Source: Porticoccaceae bacterium (GTDB lineage: Bacteria; Pseudomonadota; Gammaproteobacteria; Pseudomonadales; Porticoccaceae). From it: 50,119 bases of DNA. Numbering within the stretch: position 1 is the first letter of the stretch; each line of letters starts with the position of its first letter. Below the pieces are notes generated by a model, which did not search any database, was not told where the DNA came from, and was given only the letters and a program-made list of their open reading frames with translations. This document shows positions 1 through 8,079 of the stretch, one piece after another. The DNA is taken from NCBI GenBank assembly GCA_024639885.1, contig JAHEGD010000015.1:1-50119 (forward strand). The letters are read 5' to 3'. The position numbers and the translations under genes were made by a program.

Positions 1-34
1 TAAAAATTACAGCAGCAATAAGACGGGTAGAACA

Positions 35-346
35 ATGTCAGCACTAACCAAAGCCGATATGGCCGAGATGCTCTACGACGAGCTGGGGCTGAATAAGCGC
101 GAAGCCAAAGAGATCGTCGAGATGTTTTTTGGCGAGATCGGCGCAGCGCTGGCGGCTAACCAGCAGGTTAAACTTTCCGGCTTTGGCAACTTTGATCTGC
201 GCGACAAGAACTCACGACCCGGCCGCAACCCCAAAACTGGGGAACCGATCCCGATCTCGGCGCGCCGTGTGGTCACGTTTAAACCCGGCCAAAAGCTTAA
301 ATCGCGAGTAGAGAACTGCGCCGCACCCAGCGACAGCGCCGAGTAA
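35..346 (+). CDS. ihfA: Integration host factor subunit alpha
   Basis: 103 aa, the usual length for IhfA. IHF is a nucleoid protein that works as an alpha/beta heterodimer, bending DNA sharply for recombination, replication and sigma-54 promoters. The N-terminus ([20 protein letters not shown]) and the DNA-wrapping arm with the intercalating proline (residues [11 protein letters not shown]) are clear, which separates it from HU. The gene usually follows pheT; here only 34 bases precede it, and the TAA at positions 1-3 could be the end of such a gene, which cannot be shown. A MerR-type gene follows 13 bp downstream, as in Pseudomonas, so the two are probably cotranscribed. Confidence 0.97.
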   Translation: MSALTKADMAEMLYDELGLNKREAKEIVEMFFGEIGAALAANQQVKLSGFGNFDLRDKNSRPGRNPKTGEPIPISARRVVTFKPGQKLKSRVENCAAPSDSAE

Positions 347-359
347 CTCATAACGGATT

Positions 360-725
360 ATGCAGATAGAGATGCTAGAGCCCACCCACAACAACGAGCT
401 GCCGCCGATCCCCAGTAAGCGCTACTTCACGATTGGCGAGGTGGCCGAACTCTGCGCGGTAAAGCCGCACGTGTTGCGCTACTGGGAGCAAGAGTTTGAA
501 ACCCTAAACCCGGTTAAGCGGCGCGGCAATCGGCGCTACTACCAGCGCCAAGACGTGGTGTTGATCCGCCAGATCCGCTCGCTGCTCTACGACGAAGGCT
601 TCACTATCGGCGGCGCCCGCCAGCGCATTGCCGGCAGCGGTAACAAGCAAGAGCAGACCCCCTATAAACAGCTGATTGAACAGACGATTACTGAGTTAGA
701 AACACTGTTGGCAGCTCTTAAATAG
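360..725 (+). CDS. MerR-family transcriptional regulator linked to ihfA
   Basis: 121 aa. Residues 22-90 form a MerR-type winged helix-turn-helix ([20 protein letters not shown] followed by the [13 protein letters not shown] wing). The remaining tail is short, without a cysteine-based metal site or a recognisable effector domain. This is the small MerR protein commonly found directly after ihfA in gammaproteobacteria, whose targets are not generally known. It starts 13 bp after the ihfA stop, so it is probably in the same transcript. Regulator class is sure; function is unknown. Confidence 0.9.
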   Translation: MQIEMLEPTHNNELPPIPSKRYFTIGEVAELCAVKPHVLRYWEQEFETLNPVKRRGNRRYYQRQDVVLIRQIRSLLYDEGFTIGGARQRIAGSGNKQEQTPYKQLIEQTITELETLLAALK

Positions 726-736
726 CGCTGTTCTCC

Positions 737-764
737 TTGCAAAACCAACGGCAATAGGTATGAT
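737..764 (+). promoter_or_regulatory. Probable sigma-70 promoter of tRNA-Pro
   Basis: TTGCAA (737-742), a 16-bp spacer and TATGAT (759-764), followed by a GC-rich discriminator and the tRNA 12 bp further on. Spacing and GC-rich discriminator fit a stringently controlled stable-RNA promoter. Read from consensus only. Confidence 0.65.
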
Positions 765-775
765 GCCGGTCTCTT

Positions 776-852
776 CGGGGCGTAGCGCAGTCTGGTAGCG
801 CACCACACTGGGGGTGTGGTGGTCGTAGGTTCAAATCCTGCCGTCCCGACCA
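776..852 (+). tRNA. tRNA-Pro (anticodon GGG)
   Basis: A complete 77-nt cloverleaf can be folded by eye. The acceptor stem CGGGGCG pairs with CGTCCCG with one G-T pair, the D stem is GCGC/GCGC, the anticodon stem is CCACA/TGTGG with loop CTGGGGG (anticodon GGG at 810-812), and the T arm is GTAGG/CCTGC with loop TTCAAAT. The discriminator A and CCA are encoded (849-852). The gene follows ihfA and the MerR gene as in Pseudomonas, where this tRNA is a known kind of integration target. Its 3' end is repeated 209 bp downstream. Confidence 0.97.
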
Positions 853-856
853 AATC

Positions 857-898
857 AAAACCAAAAAGGCCACCCGCATGGGTGGCCTTTTTGGTTTT
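857..898 (+). terminator. Rho-independent terminator of tRNA-Pro
   Basis: A perfect 19-bp inverted repeat (857-875 with 880-898) around a GCAT loop. The GC core GGCCACCC/GGGTGGCC is flanked by A tracts on the left and T tracts on the right, so it can terminate in both directions. It begins 4 bp after the tRNA CCA end. Confidence 0.85.
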
Positions 899-931
899 GG
901 CCGGCGACCGCCGGCTTTCGAGTTTTAGCGA

Positions 932-1040
932 GCAGCCACCGGCTGCGAGCGTGTCCAGGTTCACCAATTTGCAGGAGCAAATTGGGGCAGATCTCGCTTG
1001 CGAGATTGCCCCGCAGGGCTAAAGCCATGGATGGCTTTAG
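932..1040. repeat. Cluster of four hairpins between the two tRNA-Pro 3'-end copies
   Basis: Four inverted repeats lie almost end to end. They are GCAGCC/GGCTGC (932-946), CCAATTTGC/GCAAATTGG (964-985), a 13-bp stem of GGGGCA plus ATCTCGC with one bulge (984-1012), and CTAAAGCCAT/ATGGCTTTAG (1019-1040). None is followed by a T tract, so they are not typical terminators. There is no coding potential. They resemble extragenic palindromes; possible roles are transcript stabilisation or a folded single-strand DNA substrate, neither shown. Confidence 0.6.
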
Positions 1041-1043
1041 CAG

Positions 1044-1141
1044 ATCTTGCCGTCCCGACCAAATCAAAACCAAAAAGGCCACCCGCATGGGTGGCCTTTT
1101 TGGTTTTGGCCGGCGACCGCCGGCTTTCGAATTTTAGCGCG
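1044..1141 (+). repeat. Duplicated tRNA-Pro 3' end plus terminator
   Basis: Near-identical direct repeat of 835-932, offset exactly 209 bp. It contains the last 18 nt of tRNA-Pro (ending CCGTCCCGACCA at 1050-1061), the whole 19-bp terminator hairpin (1066-1107), and the following GCCGGC-rich stretch, with only about three mismatches. The rest of the tRNA is absent, so it is not a second tRNA gene. A repeated tRNA 3' end is the shape left by integration at a tRNA gene (attL/attR), but no integrase lies between the copies, so this is a remnant or a simple local duplication. Confidence 0.8.
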
Positions 1142-1157
1142 CGGCGCCCTCCACCGC

Positions 1158-1519
1158 CGTCATCCCGGACGGCGCGTAGCGCCAGATCCGGGATCTCAGT
1201 TTGTCGATAGAAGACCCCGGCTCAAGGCCGGTGTGACGATGTAGGAAATTTAGCGCGCGGCGCCCCCCACCACCGTCATTCCGGACGGCGCGCAGCGGCA
1301 GATCCGGGATCTCAGTGGCAATGGTGGTACCCCTTCAGCCAAGACCCCGGCTCAAGGCCGGGGTGACGATGTAGGTAATTAAGCGCGCGGCGCTCACTAC
1401 TACCGTCATCCCGGACGGGGCACAGCGCCTCCCACCACCGTCATCCCGGACGGCGCGTAGCGACAGATCCGGGATCTCAGTTCGTGAATGGAAAACCCCG
1501 GCTCGACGCCGTGGTGACG
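1158..1519. repeat. Tandem array of short-core REP/MITE-like palindromic elements
   Basis: Elements at 1158-1238, 1274-1368, 1404-about 1428 (partial) and 1439-1519. Each full element starts CGTCATCCCGGAC, carries a half that closes with GATCCGGGATCTCAGT, a variable core of roughly 15-30 bp, then a second half CCCCGGCTCAAGGCCGG ending GTGACG. The ends are therefore inverted repeats (CGTCAYCCCGG / CCGGRGTGACG). A spacer (TTTAGCGCGCGGCGCC...CCACCAC) is repeated between the elements, giving a unit of about 116 bp. The array fills the 3' intergenic side of the catabolic operon. The same ends, in opposite orientation and with a longer core, recur at 32403-33028. Confidence 0.85.
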
Positions 1520-1533
1520 GTATTGGTGGGTGG

Positions 1534-2373
1534 TTAGAACCGCGCAGCGAGCTCTGCGTAATCGGTGAAGTCGCGGTCGGTGAAGTTGGCGGGGCGTTTT
1601 TCCATCTGCGCGGCGATCGCTTCGCGTTGGCTGGCGGTGCCGATCACTTCGCCTTGCAGCCGCTCTTCTAATCTAAGGCCGGCCTCGCTGGCGCCGTGCC
1701 AGCTCTGCTCTAGCAGCCCTTTGGCGAGTGCGGTCGCCTGCGGGTTTTTCTCGGCAATGGTGCGCGCCATAGCGAGTGCAGCGGCGAGCGGGTCGTCGCT
1801 GAGTTGGGTGACCAAGCCGAGCTCGCAGGCGCGTTGGCCGTCAATAATTTCGCCGGTAAAGGTGAGCTGTTTGGCGATATCCAGCCGGACTAGGTCGCGC
1901 AGCGTCTGGGTGGCCGACATATCGGGGATGATCCCCCATTTAATCTCCATCACCGACAGCTGGGCGGCGGGGTGGGCGATGCGGATATCCGCGCCCAGTG
2001 CGACCTGTAATCCGCCGCCATACACCGCGCCGTGCAGCGCGCAGATCACCGGTGCCGGCAGCTGCTTCCAGAGATAGCCGGGCGCTTGGTAAGAATTGGG
2101 GTAGCTGGCGCTGCCTTTTTTAAACGCAGCGACAAAGGCTTCGTCCATCTGCATGCTGGCCAGGTCTAAGCCGGCGCAGAAGGCGCGCCCCTCGCCGCTC
2201 AGTACCACCGCGCGCACCGAGCGGTCGCCGGTTAACTGGCGGGCGGTGTTGGCGATCTGCTCAAACATCGCTGGGCTCAGCGCATTGAGTTTATCGGGGC
2301 GGTTGAGCCGGACATCGGCAACGTGGTCGGCAATAGTGACACTAACTAGCTTGTTTGCAGCGCTATCAGACAT
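1534..2373 (-). CDS. Enoyl-CoA hydratase/isomerase (crotonase) family protein
   Basis: 279 aa from the ATG at 2373; an ATG at 2388 overlapping the upstream stop (ATGAGTAA) is an alternative. The crotonase fold is clear, with oxyanion-hole segments GRAFCAGLDLASM and HGAVYGGGLQVALGADIRIA. The Glu of the MEIKWGIIPDM segment matches the second catalytic Glu of hydratases, whereas the first is replaced in the AHPAAQL segment, so the reaction may be isomerisation or hydration. It resembles the crotonase subgroup I know as PRK07509. Last gene of the six-gene operon, after the SDR; it probably acts on the unsaturated acyl-CoA made by the dehydrogenase. Exact substrate unknown. Confidence 0.88.
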   Translation of the reverse strand: MSDSAANKLVSVTIADHVADVRLNRPDKLNALSPAMFEQIANTARQLTGDRSVRAVVLSGEGRAFCAGLDLASMQMDEAFVAAFKKGSASYPNSYQAPGYLWKQLPAPVICALHGAVYGGGLQVALGADIRIAHPAAQLSVMEIKWGIIPDMSATQTLRDLVRLDIAKQLTFTGEIIDGQRACELGLVTQLSDDPLAAALAMARTIAEKNPQATALAKGLLEQSWHGASEAGLRLEERLQGEVIGTASQREAIAAQMEKRPANFTDRDFTDYAELAARF

Positions 2374-2380
2374 GGTCGGG

Positions 2381-3220
2381 TTACTCATCGACGTAGAGAT
2401 CAATCTCAAGTTTAGGGCAGTCGGGGTCATTTTTATACTGCTCAAACTCGGTCTGCCCGCGTTCGCGCAGCAGGGCTTCGTCAATCAGCGTTTGGCCGCT
2501 CAACTGGCTCGCTGGTGTAGTAATAATGGCGTGGGCTGCATCAGCCATAATGGCCGGCGTCCGCGAGGCGGCTAGCAGCTCGGCATTAATGGCAAACTCG
2601 ACCGCTGCGGTGGCAATGGTGGTGCGCGGCCACAGCGTGTTGGCGGCGATACCCAATTCGCCCAGTTCTTCGGCAAGCCCTAGGGTCAACAGTGTCATCG
2701 AATACTTGCTGACCGTGTAGGGTATGTAACCACCCAGCCATTTGGGTTTTAAGTTGATCGGTGGGGCGAGTGTGACGATGTGTGGGTTGCTGCTGGCTTT
2801 TAAGTAGGGGATGGCCAGTTGTGAGCAGGCCAGCACGCCGCGGGTGTTGATCGATTGAATCAGGTCGAAGCGCTTTAAATCGGTGTTTTGCACGTTGTTT
2901 AAGGCAATCGCACTGGCGTTGTTGATCAGTACGTCGATGCCGCCAAACTGCTCGGCCGCTAACTGCATCGCTGCAGCGATCGACTGCTCATCGCGGACAT
3001 CCACCTGGCAGGCCAGCGCCCGGCCACCGGCGGCTTCCACCTCTGCTGCCACGCTGTGGATCGTGCCGGGCAGCTTGGGGTGGGGCTGGTCTGATTTGGC
3101 GGCGATAACGATATTGGCGCCGTCGCGCGCGCAGCGCAGGGCAATCTCGCGGCCTATGCCGCGGCTGGCACCGGTAATAAACAGGGTTTTACCGGCGAGT
3201 GAGTGTGGTGCCGTGGTCAT
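2381..3220 (-). CDS. SDR oxidoreductase, HSDL2/AtuG-like
   Basis: 279 aa. N-terminal Rossmann motif TGASRGIG (residues 17-24), NNAS, and a catalytic YxxxK in YTVSK. The segment SDQPHPKLPGTIHSVAAEVE is typical of the HSDL2-like branch that includes AtuG of the acyclic-terpene cluster. The usual catalytic Ser region reads HIVTLAPPINL, so the Ser is not obvious, which is also seen in this branch. A good GAGGAG site precedes the ATG. Fifth gene of the operon, 18 bp after the biotin carboxylase gene. Probably an NAD(P)-dependent oxidoreductase of a branched-chain or terpenoid alcohol/acyl intermediate. Confidence 0.88.
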   Translation of the reverse strand: MTTAPHSLAGKTLFITGASRGIGREIALRCARDGANIVIAAKSDQPHPKLPGTIHSVAAEVEAAGGRALACQVDVRDEQSIAAAMQLAAEQFGGIDVLINNASAIALNNVQNTDLKRFDLIQSINTRGVLACSQLAIPYLKASSNPHIVTLAPPINLKPKWLGGYIPYTVSKYSMTLLTLGLAEELGELGIAANTLWPRTTIATAAVEFAINAELLAASRTPAIMADAAHAIITTPASQLSGQTLIDEALLRERGQTEFEQYKNDPDCPKLEIDLYVDE

Positions 3221-3238
3221 GGTGAGCTCCTCGGTGGG

Positions 3239-5248
3239 TTATTCGCCGCTGTGAGGTGTGAGCGTGGCCAGCAACTGGCGGCCTTTAACCTGGCTGCCGA
3301 CGCTGACATTGATCGATTCGACGATGCCGTCGCTGTCGGCTTTAAGCGGGTGCTCCATCTTCATCGCCTCTAACACCAGTAGCGTGTCGCCGCGGCTGAC
3401 CGGCTGGCCGACCGCGACCGCGATGGCGACGATAGCGCCATCCATCGAGGCGGTGATCTGGCCGTTGCCGAGCGTATCGGCGCTGCTGGCTGGCTGCGCG
3501 CTGGTGTCGCTAAAGCAGAGTGTGCCGTGTTCGCCATCTAGCCACAGCTGCTGGTTGTGCCAGCAGTAATAGCGCTGCTCGGCGACTGCGCTGTCACCGC
3601 CGAGCTGGTAGCGCACGCTCTGCTCGCCAATCTCTAGTACGGTGAGGGGCTGGTTAAACTCCGCCCCAGCCACAGTAAAGCTGGCATCGCCGTGCTGCTG
3701 GCTAACCGTTAAGGTGAGTGCGCTCGGCTGCGCGGCGCCGTGCTCGCAGGCAAGGCTAAACTGGCTGACTGCCGCGCTGGCATTGCTGAAACCGCGCAGC
3801 GCGCTGTGGTGCTGGCTGGCACTGCGCTGCCAGTAGAGCAGGGCAGCCAGCGCTTGCTCGGCGGGGGAGGGCGGCAGCGGCTGCAGGGTTGGGTCAGCAT
3901 TAAACTGGTCGGCGATAAACGCGGTGGTGGCGGCGCCATCGATAAAGCAGGGGTGGCTGAGGATATTGACCAAAAACTGGCGGTTGTTGGCAACACCCAA
4001 CAGCGGGCTCTGTTTAATCGCCGCGATTAGCCGCCGCCGCGCCTGTTCGCGGTTGCTGCCGTGGGCGATCAACTTGCCGAGCATCGGGTCGTAGTGGGGC
4101 GATACCACCGCGCCGCAGGCGATGCCGCTGTCGATACGCACCCCTTCACCTTTGGCTGCGCCCCACAGCGCGGCGCTGCCGGTTTGTGGCATAAATTGCT
4201 GGCGCGGCTCCTCGGCATACAAGCGCACCTCGATAGCGTGGCCGGACAGGCCAATCTGCGCTTGGCTGAGCGGCAGCGGCTCGCCGGCGGCAACCTGAAG
4301 CTGCCAGGCGACCAGGTCTTGGCCGGTCACCAGCTCGGTTACCGGGTGCTCTACCTGCAGGCGGGTGTTCATCTCTAAAAAATAGAACTGGCCGTCGCCG
4401 TCGACCAAAAATTCAACGGTACCGGCACCGCGGTAGTCGCAGGCGCGCGCTGCCATCACCGCGGCATCGCCCATCGCTTGGCGCAGGGCGGGGCTGACAA
4501 ACGGCGACGGTGCCTCCTCGACCACCTTTTGGTGGCGGCGTTGAATAGAGCAGTCGCGCTCGCCTAGGTGGACCACATTGCCGTGGTCGTCGGCGAACAC
4601 CTGTATCTCAATATGGCGCGGCTCCAGCACCGCGCGCTCCAGAATCAACTGGCCGTCGCCAAATGCGCTGAGCGCCTCTGAGCGGGCGGTTTGCAGCGCC
4701 GCCGGCAGGGCGGTCGGCTCGGCCACTAACCGCATGCCGCGGCCACCGCCACCGGCGCTGGCCTTAACCATCAGCGGGTAGCCGACCTCGCTGGCCGCCG
4801 CAACCAGCGCGTCGTCGCGCTGGTCGTCGCCGTTGTAGCCGGGCAGGCAAGGCACACCGGCCGCCTGCATGGCCAGCTTAGATTGCTGCTTGCTGCCCAT
4901 CAGGGCGATGGCGTCGCTCGGCGGGCCGATAAAGACGATGCCGTTGGCCTCGCAGAGCCGGGCGAACTCGGCGTTCTCAGATAAAAACCCGTAACCGGGA
5001 TGGATGGCGTCGGCGCCACTGGCCTTGGCCGCGGCGATGATCGCACTGCTGTTGAGATAGGAGTCGGCGACCGCGGCAGCGCCGATGGCAACCGCTTGGT
5101 CGGCACTGCGCACGTGCAGCGCGTTGTCGTCGGCGGCGCTGTAGACCGCCACCGTGGCATAGCCGAGCGCCCGCGCGGTGGCGATCACCCGCACCGCGAT
5201 TTCGCCGCGGTTGGCAATGAGTATTTTACTGTTGGCTGTTAGCTTCAC
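3239..5248 (-). CDS. Acyl-CoA carboxylase alpha subunit (biotin carboxylase + biotin carrier)
   Basis: 669 aa from a GTG at 5248, preceded by GGAG at 7-bp spacing; the frame stays open further upstream but only in non-homologous sequence. Biotin carboxylase N-domain (KILIANRGEIAVRV), ATP-grasp with the Gly-rich loop KASAGGGGRGMR, a middle BT-type linker, and a C-terminal biotinyl domain with EAMKMEH; the biotinylated Lys is residue 630. Size and order match MccA/LiuD/AtuF. With the carboxyltransferase two genes upstream it forms an acyl-CoA carboxylase; the substrate (methylcrotonyl-, geranyl- or another branched enoyl-CoA) cannot be read with certainty. Confidence 0.93.
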   Translation of the reverse strand: MKLTANSKILIANRGEIAVRVIATARALGYATVAVYSAADDNALHVRSADQAVAIGAAAVADSYLNSSAIIAAAKASGADAIHPGYGFLSENAEFARLCEANGIVFIGPPSDAIALMGSKQQSKLAMQAAGVPCLPGYNGDDQRDDALVAAASEVGYPLMVKASAGGGGRGMRLVAEPTALPAALQTARSEALSAFGDGQLILERAVLEPRHIEIQVFADDHGNVVHLGERDCSIQRRHQKVVEEAPSPFVSPALRQAMGDAAVMAARACDYRGAGTVEFLVDGDGQFYFLEMNTRLQVEHPVTELVTGQDLVAWQLQVAAGEPLPLSQAQIGLSGHAIEVRLYAEEPRQQFMPQTGSAALWGAAKGEGVRIDSGIACGAVVSPHYDPMLGKLIAHGSNREQARRRLIAAIKQSPLLGVANNRQFLVNILSHPCFIDGAATTAFIADQFNADPTLQPLPPSPAEQALAALLYWQRSASQHHSALRGFSNASAAVSQFSLACEHGAAQPSALTLTVSQQHGDASFTVAGAEFNQPLTVLEIGEQSVRYQLGGDSAVAEQRYYCWHNQQLWLDGEHGTLCFSDTSAQPASSADTLGNGQITASMDGAIVAIAVAVGQPVSRGDTLLVLEAMKMEHPLKADSDGIVESINVSVGSQVKGRQLLATLTPHSGE

Positions 5249-5274
5249 GCGGTTGCTCCAGGCAGGGTGGTTGG

Positions 5275-6423
5275 TTAGCGGCGCTGTAGGTTCATCTGTT
5301 TGCCGATGATGCCGAGCATCACTTCGTCGGCGCCGCCGCCGATCGAGCCGAGCCGGTTGTCGCGGTAGAAGCGCGAGACGATGTTCTCCCACATAAAGCC
5401 CATGCCGCCCCAGTACTGCAGGCAGCTGTCGGTCACCTCGCGCGATAGGCGGCCCGATTTGAGCTTGGCCATCGACGCTTTAAGGCTGACATCGTCGCCG
5501 TTGATATAGCCCTCGACGCCGTCGTAAACCAGGGCGCGTAGCAGCTCTACCTCGGTCTGTAGCTCGGCTAGGCGGAACTGCACCGCCTGGTTGTCGAGAA
5601 TACGCTGACCGAACGCCATGCGGTTGGCGGTGTAGTCGATGGTCGCCTCGATACAGAGCTCCATGCTCCCCAGCGACATGGCGGCACAGAACAGGCGCTC
5701 CTCTTGGAACTGAATCATCTGCTGGGTAAACCCGGCCCCCTCGCTACCGATCAGGTGGTGCTGCGGTACGCGGACATCGTCAAAAAATACCTGGGCGGTG
5801 TCGGACGAGTGCATACCGAGCTTTTTCAGCGGCTCAGAGAAGGTGATGCCGGGGCTGTCCCTGGGCACCACAATCAGCGACTTGTTTTTGTGCGGGGCAT
5901 CGTTGGAGGTGTTGGCCAGCAGGCAGATAAAATCGGACTGCAGCGAGTTGGTCATCCACATCTTGCTTCCGTTGATGACGTAGTCGCCGCCCTGTTTGCG
6001 GGCGGTCGTTTTAATCGCCGCGACATCGGAGCCGGCGCCGACCTCGCTGACACCGAGCGCTGCAACCCGCTCGCCGGCGATCGCCGGGGCGAGAAACTCG
6101 CGGCGCAGCGCGTCGCTGCCAAACCGCGCCAGTGCCGGCGTGGCCATGTCGGTCTGTACGCCGACCGCCATCGGTATGGCGCCGCAGTGAACCCGCCCAA
6201 ACGCCTCGGCAAAGACGATCTGGTAGCTGTAGTCGAGGCCGAGGCCGCCGTACGCCTCCGGCTTGGCGATACCCAGCAAGCCGAGATCGCCCATCTTTTT
6301 AAACAGTTCGGCGGCCGGGAAGCGCCCCTGCGCCTCCCACTCGTCGACGTGGGGGTTGACCTGCTGCTCGACAAACTGCTCGGTGGTGCGGCGCAGCGCG
6401 TGGTGTTGTTCGGTCAATCGCAT
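5275..6423 (-). CDS. Acyl-CoA dehydrogenase (AtuD/isovaleryl-type)
   Basis: 382 aa, full length, with a GAGGAG site before the ATG. ACAD signatures are present: VSEVGAGSDVAAIKT, the FAD-binding YWGGMGFMWE region and the C-terminal RLGSIGGGADEVML. The base found in medium-chain enzymes (Glu of YEGTSE) is Gly here; the Glu in QEERLF sits where isovaleryl-CoA dehydrogenase places its alternative catalytic Glu. That points to branched substrates. Lies between the carboxyltransferase and biotin carboxylase genes, so it likely makes the enoyl-CoA that is carboxylated. Electrons would go to ETF, not encoded here. Confidence 0.92.
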   Translation of the reverse strand: MRLTEQHHALRRTTEQFVEQQVNPHVDEWEAQGRFPAAELFKKMGDLGLLGIAKPEAYGGLGLDYSYQIVFAEAFGRVHCGAIPMAVGVQTDMATPALARFGSDALRREFLAPAIAGERVAALGVSEVGAGSDVAAIKTTARKQGGDYVINGSKMWMTNSLQSDFICLLANTSNDAPHKNKSLIVVPRDSPGITFSEPLKKLGMHSSDTAQVFFDDVRVPQHHLIGSEGAGFTQQMIQFQEERLFCAAMSLGSMELCIEATIDYTANRMAFGQRILDNQAVQFRLAELQTEVELLRALVYDGVEGYINGDDVSLKASMAKLKSGRLSREVTDSCLQYWGGMGFMWENIVSRFYRDNRLGSIGGGADEVMLGIIGKQMNLQRR

Positions 6424-6445
6424 AGCAATCTCCTCAAGTTAGTCG

Positions 6446-8059
6446 TTAGAAGCGGGCGACCCCAAAGTGGTTGGGGCGCAGCTGGCGCTGGGCGGCGTCG
6501 CGGCAGATCTCCAGCGACAGCGCGATGATGGTACGGGTATCGCGCGGGTCAATGATGCCGTCGTCCTCAAGCCGGGCGGTGCTGGCCAAGGCGGTGGTCT
6601 GGGCGTCGAGCATAGTCGCATTGTCGTTCTCCATGGCGGCCAGCTGCGCTTCGATCTGCTCATCGGGCAGCCCCGATTTGCGCAGTTTGGGCTCGGCGAC
6701 GATACGCAGCACCATACCGGCTTGGGCGCCACCCATCACCGAGGTGCGGCTATTCGGCCACGAGAACAGAAAGCGCGGGTCAAAGCCGCGCCCACACATC
6801 GCGTAGTTGCCGGCCCCGTAAGAGCCGCCGATGTTAATGCTCAGCTTGGGTACCGTGGCGTTGGCGACCGCTTGGATCATCTTAGAACCGTGCTTGATGA
6901 TGCCGGCGCGCTCGTGCTCGGTGCCGACCATAAAGCCGGTAATGTTGTGTAAAAACAGCAGGGCGATATCGGCCTGCTCGCAGAGCTGGATAAACTGGCC
7001 GCCCTTGCTGGCGCCGGCGGCGGTGATCGGCCCGTTGTTGGCGATGATGCCGCAGCGGTGGCCGCCGATGGTGGCGTGGCCACAGATCAGCTGGTTGTCG
7101 TAGCTGGCTTTAAACTCAAGAAACTGCGAGCCATCGGCGAGCCGGGCGATCACTTCGCGGCAGTCGTAGGGCTGCTTGGGGTCGCTGGGCACAATGCCCA
7201 GCAGCTCCTCCGTTGGGTAGAGCGGCGGCTCGCCGTGCTGGTCGGCTTGGTATCGTGGCCACGGCAGTTGTGCGGCGATCTCGCGGGCGATGCGGATCGC
7301 GTCAGCGTCGTCTTCGGCCAAATAGTCGCCCACCCCAGACTCGCTGGTGTGCATCTCGCCGCCGCCAAGCTCCTCATCGGTAGCGATCTCGCCGGTCGCC
7401 GCCTTGAGCAGCGGCGGCCCGGCCAGGTACATGGTGGTCTGGCCGCGCACCATTACCGTGTAGTCAGAGAGCCCCGGCTGGTAGGCGCCGCCGGCGGTGG
7501 CGCTGCCGTGGACCACGGTGATCTGCGGGATACCGGCCGCCGACAGCCGCGCCTGGTTGGCAAAGCTGCGCCCGCCGCGGACAAAGATATCGGCCGCATG
7601 GGTGAGGTTGGCACCGCCGCTCTGTGACAGCGAGATAACCGGCAGCCGGTTCTCCAGCGCGATCTCTTGCAAGCGCAGTTTTTTCTCTAGCCCGCTCGGC
7701 GATACCGTGCCGCCTTTGAGCGCAAAGTTGTCGACCACCACCAGCGCGCGGATACCCGACACATAGCCGATACCGGCGATACAGCCAGCCCCGGCGGCGG
7801 TGCCATCTTTGTCGCCCCACAGCTTATAGCCGGCCAGCGACGACAGCTCGATAAACGGCGCGCCGGCGTCCAGCAGCCGCTCCAGCCGCTGCGCGGGCAT
7901 CAGTAGGCCGCGCTTTTGGTAGTGCTCGCGGGACTTGTCGGTCGCCTCGGCAACGCTCTGCTCGATCGTGCGGAACGCATCGATAGCGCTCTGCATCGCC
8001 GCGCAGTTGGCGGCAAAGGCTTCGCTGTGGGTGTCTAGCTGGCTCTCAATGACCGGCAT
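6446..8059 (-). CDS. Acyl-CoA carboxylase beta subunit (carboxyltransferase), AtuC-like
   Basis: 537 aa, the standard size, ATG with AGGAG at 6-bp spacing. Both crotonase-like carboxyltransferase halves are present: the acyl-CoA site around SQSGGANLTHAADIFVRGG and HGSATAGGAYQPGLSDY, and the carboxybiotin side around NNGPITAAGASKGGQFI and GGSYGAGNYAMCGRGF. From memory, the N-terminus (MPVIESQLDTHSEAFAANCA) and the AGYKL region look closer to geranyl-CoA carboxylase AtuC than to methylcrotonyl-CoA carboxylase LiuB. Partner of the biotin-bearing subunit encoded two genes downstream. Confidence 0.92.
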   Translation of the reverse strand: MPVIESQLDTHSEAFAANCAAMQSAIDAFRTIEQSVAEATDKSREHYQKRGLLMPAQRLERLLDAGAPFIELSSLAGYKLWGDKDGTAAGAGCIAGIGYVSGIRALVVVDNFALKGGTVSPSGLEKKLRLQEIALENRLPVISLSQSGGANLTHAADIFVRGGRSFANQARLSAAGIPQITVVHGSATAGGAYQPGLSDYTVMVRGQTTMYLAGPPLLKAATGEIATDEELGGGEMHTSESGVGDYLAEDDADAIRIAREIAAQLPWPRYQADQHGEPPLYPTEELLGIVPSDPKQPYDCREVIARLADGSQFLEFKASYDNQLICGHATIGGHRCGIIANNGPITAAGASKGGQFIQLCEQADIALLFLHNITGFMVGTEHERAGIIKHGSKMIQAVANATVPKLSINIGGSYGAGNYAMCGRGFDPRFLFSWPNSRTSVMGGAQAGMVLRIVAEPKLRKSGLPDEQIEAQLAAMENDNATMLDAQTTALASTARLEDDGIIDPRDTRTIIALSLEICRDAAQRQLRPNHFGVARF

Positions 8060-8079
8060 GGCGGGCTCCTGGCAAACGG

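Noticed and set aside
1044-1061. A second tRNA-Pro gene
   Set aside because: Only the last 18 nt are present; the D and anticodon arms are missing.
816-1244. Several short open frames over the tRNA-Pro and repeat region
   Set aside because: They are read through the terminator and the repeated sequence; they share the repeat peptide ([18 protein letters not shown]), lack binding sites and are by-products of the duplication.
5704-6528. 274-aa antisense frame over the acyl-CoA dehydrogenase gene
   Set aside because: Opposite-strand shadow of high-GC coding sequence; composition is Arg/Gly/Val-rich and it has no homology signal.
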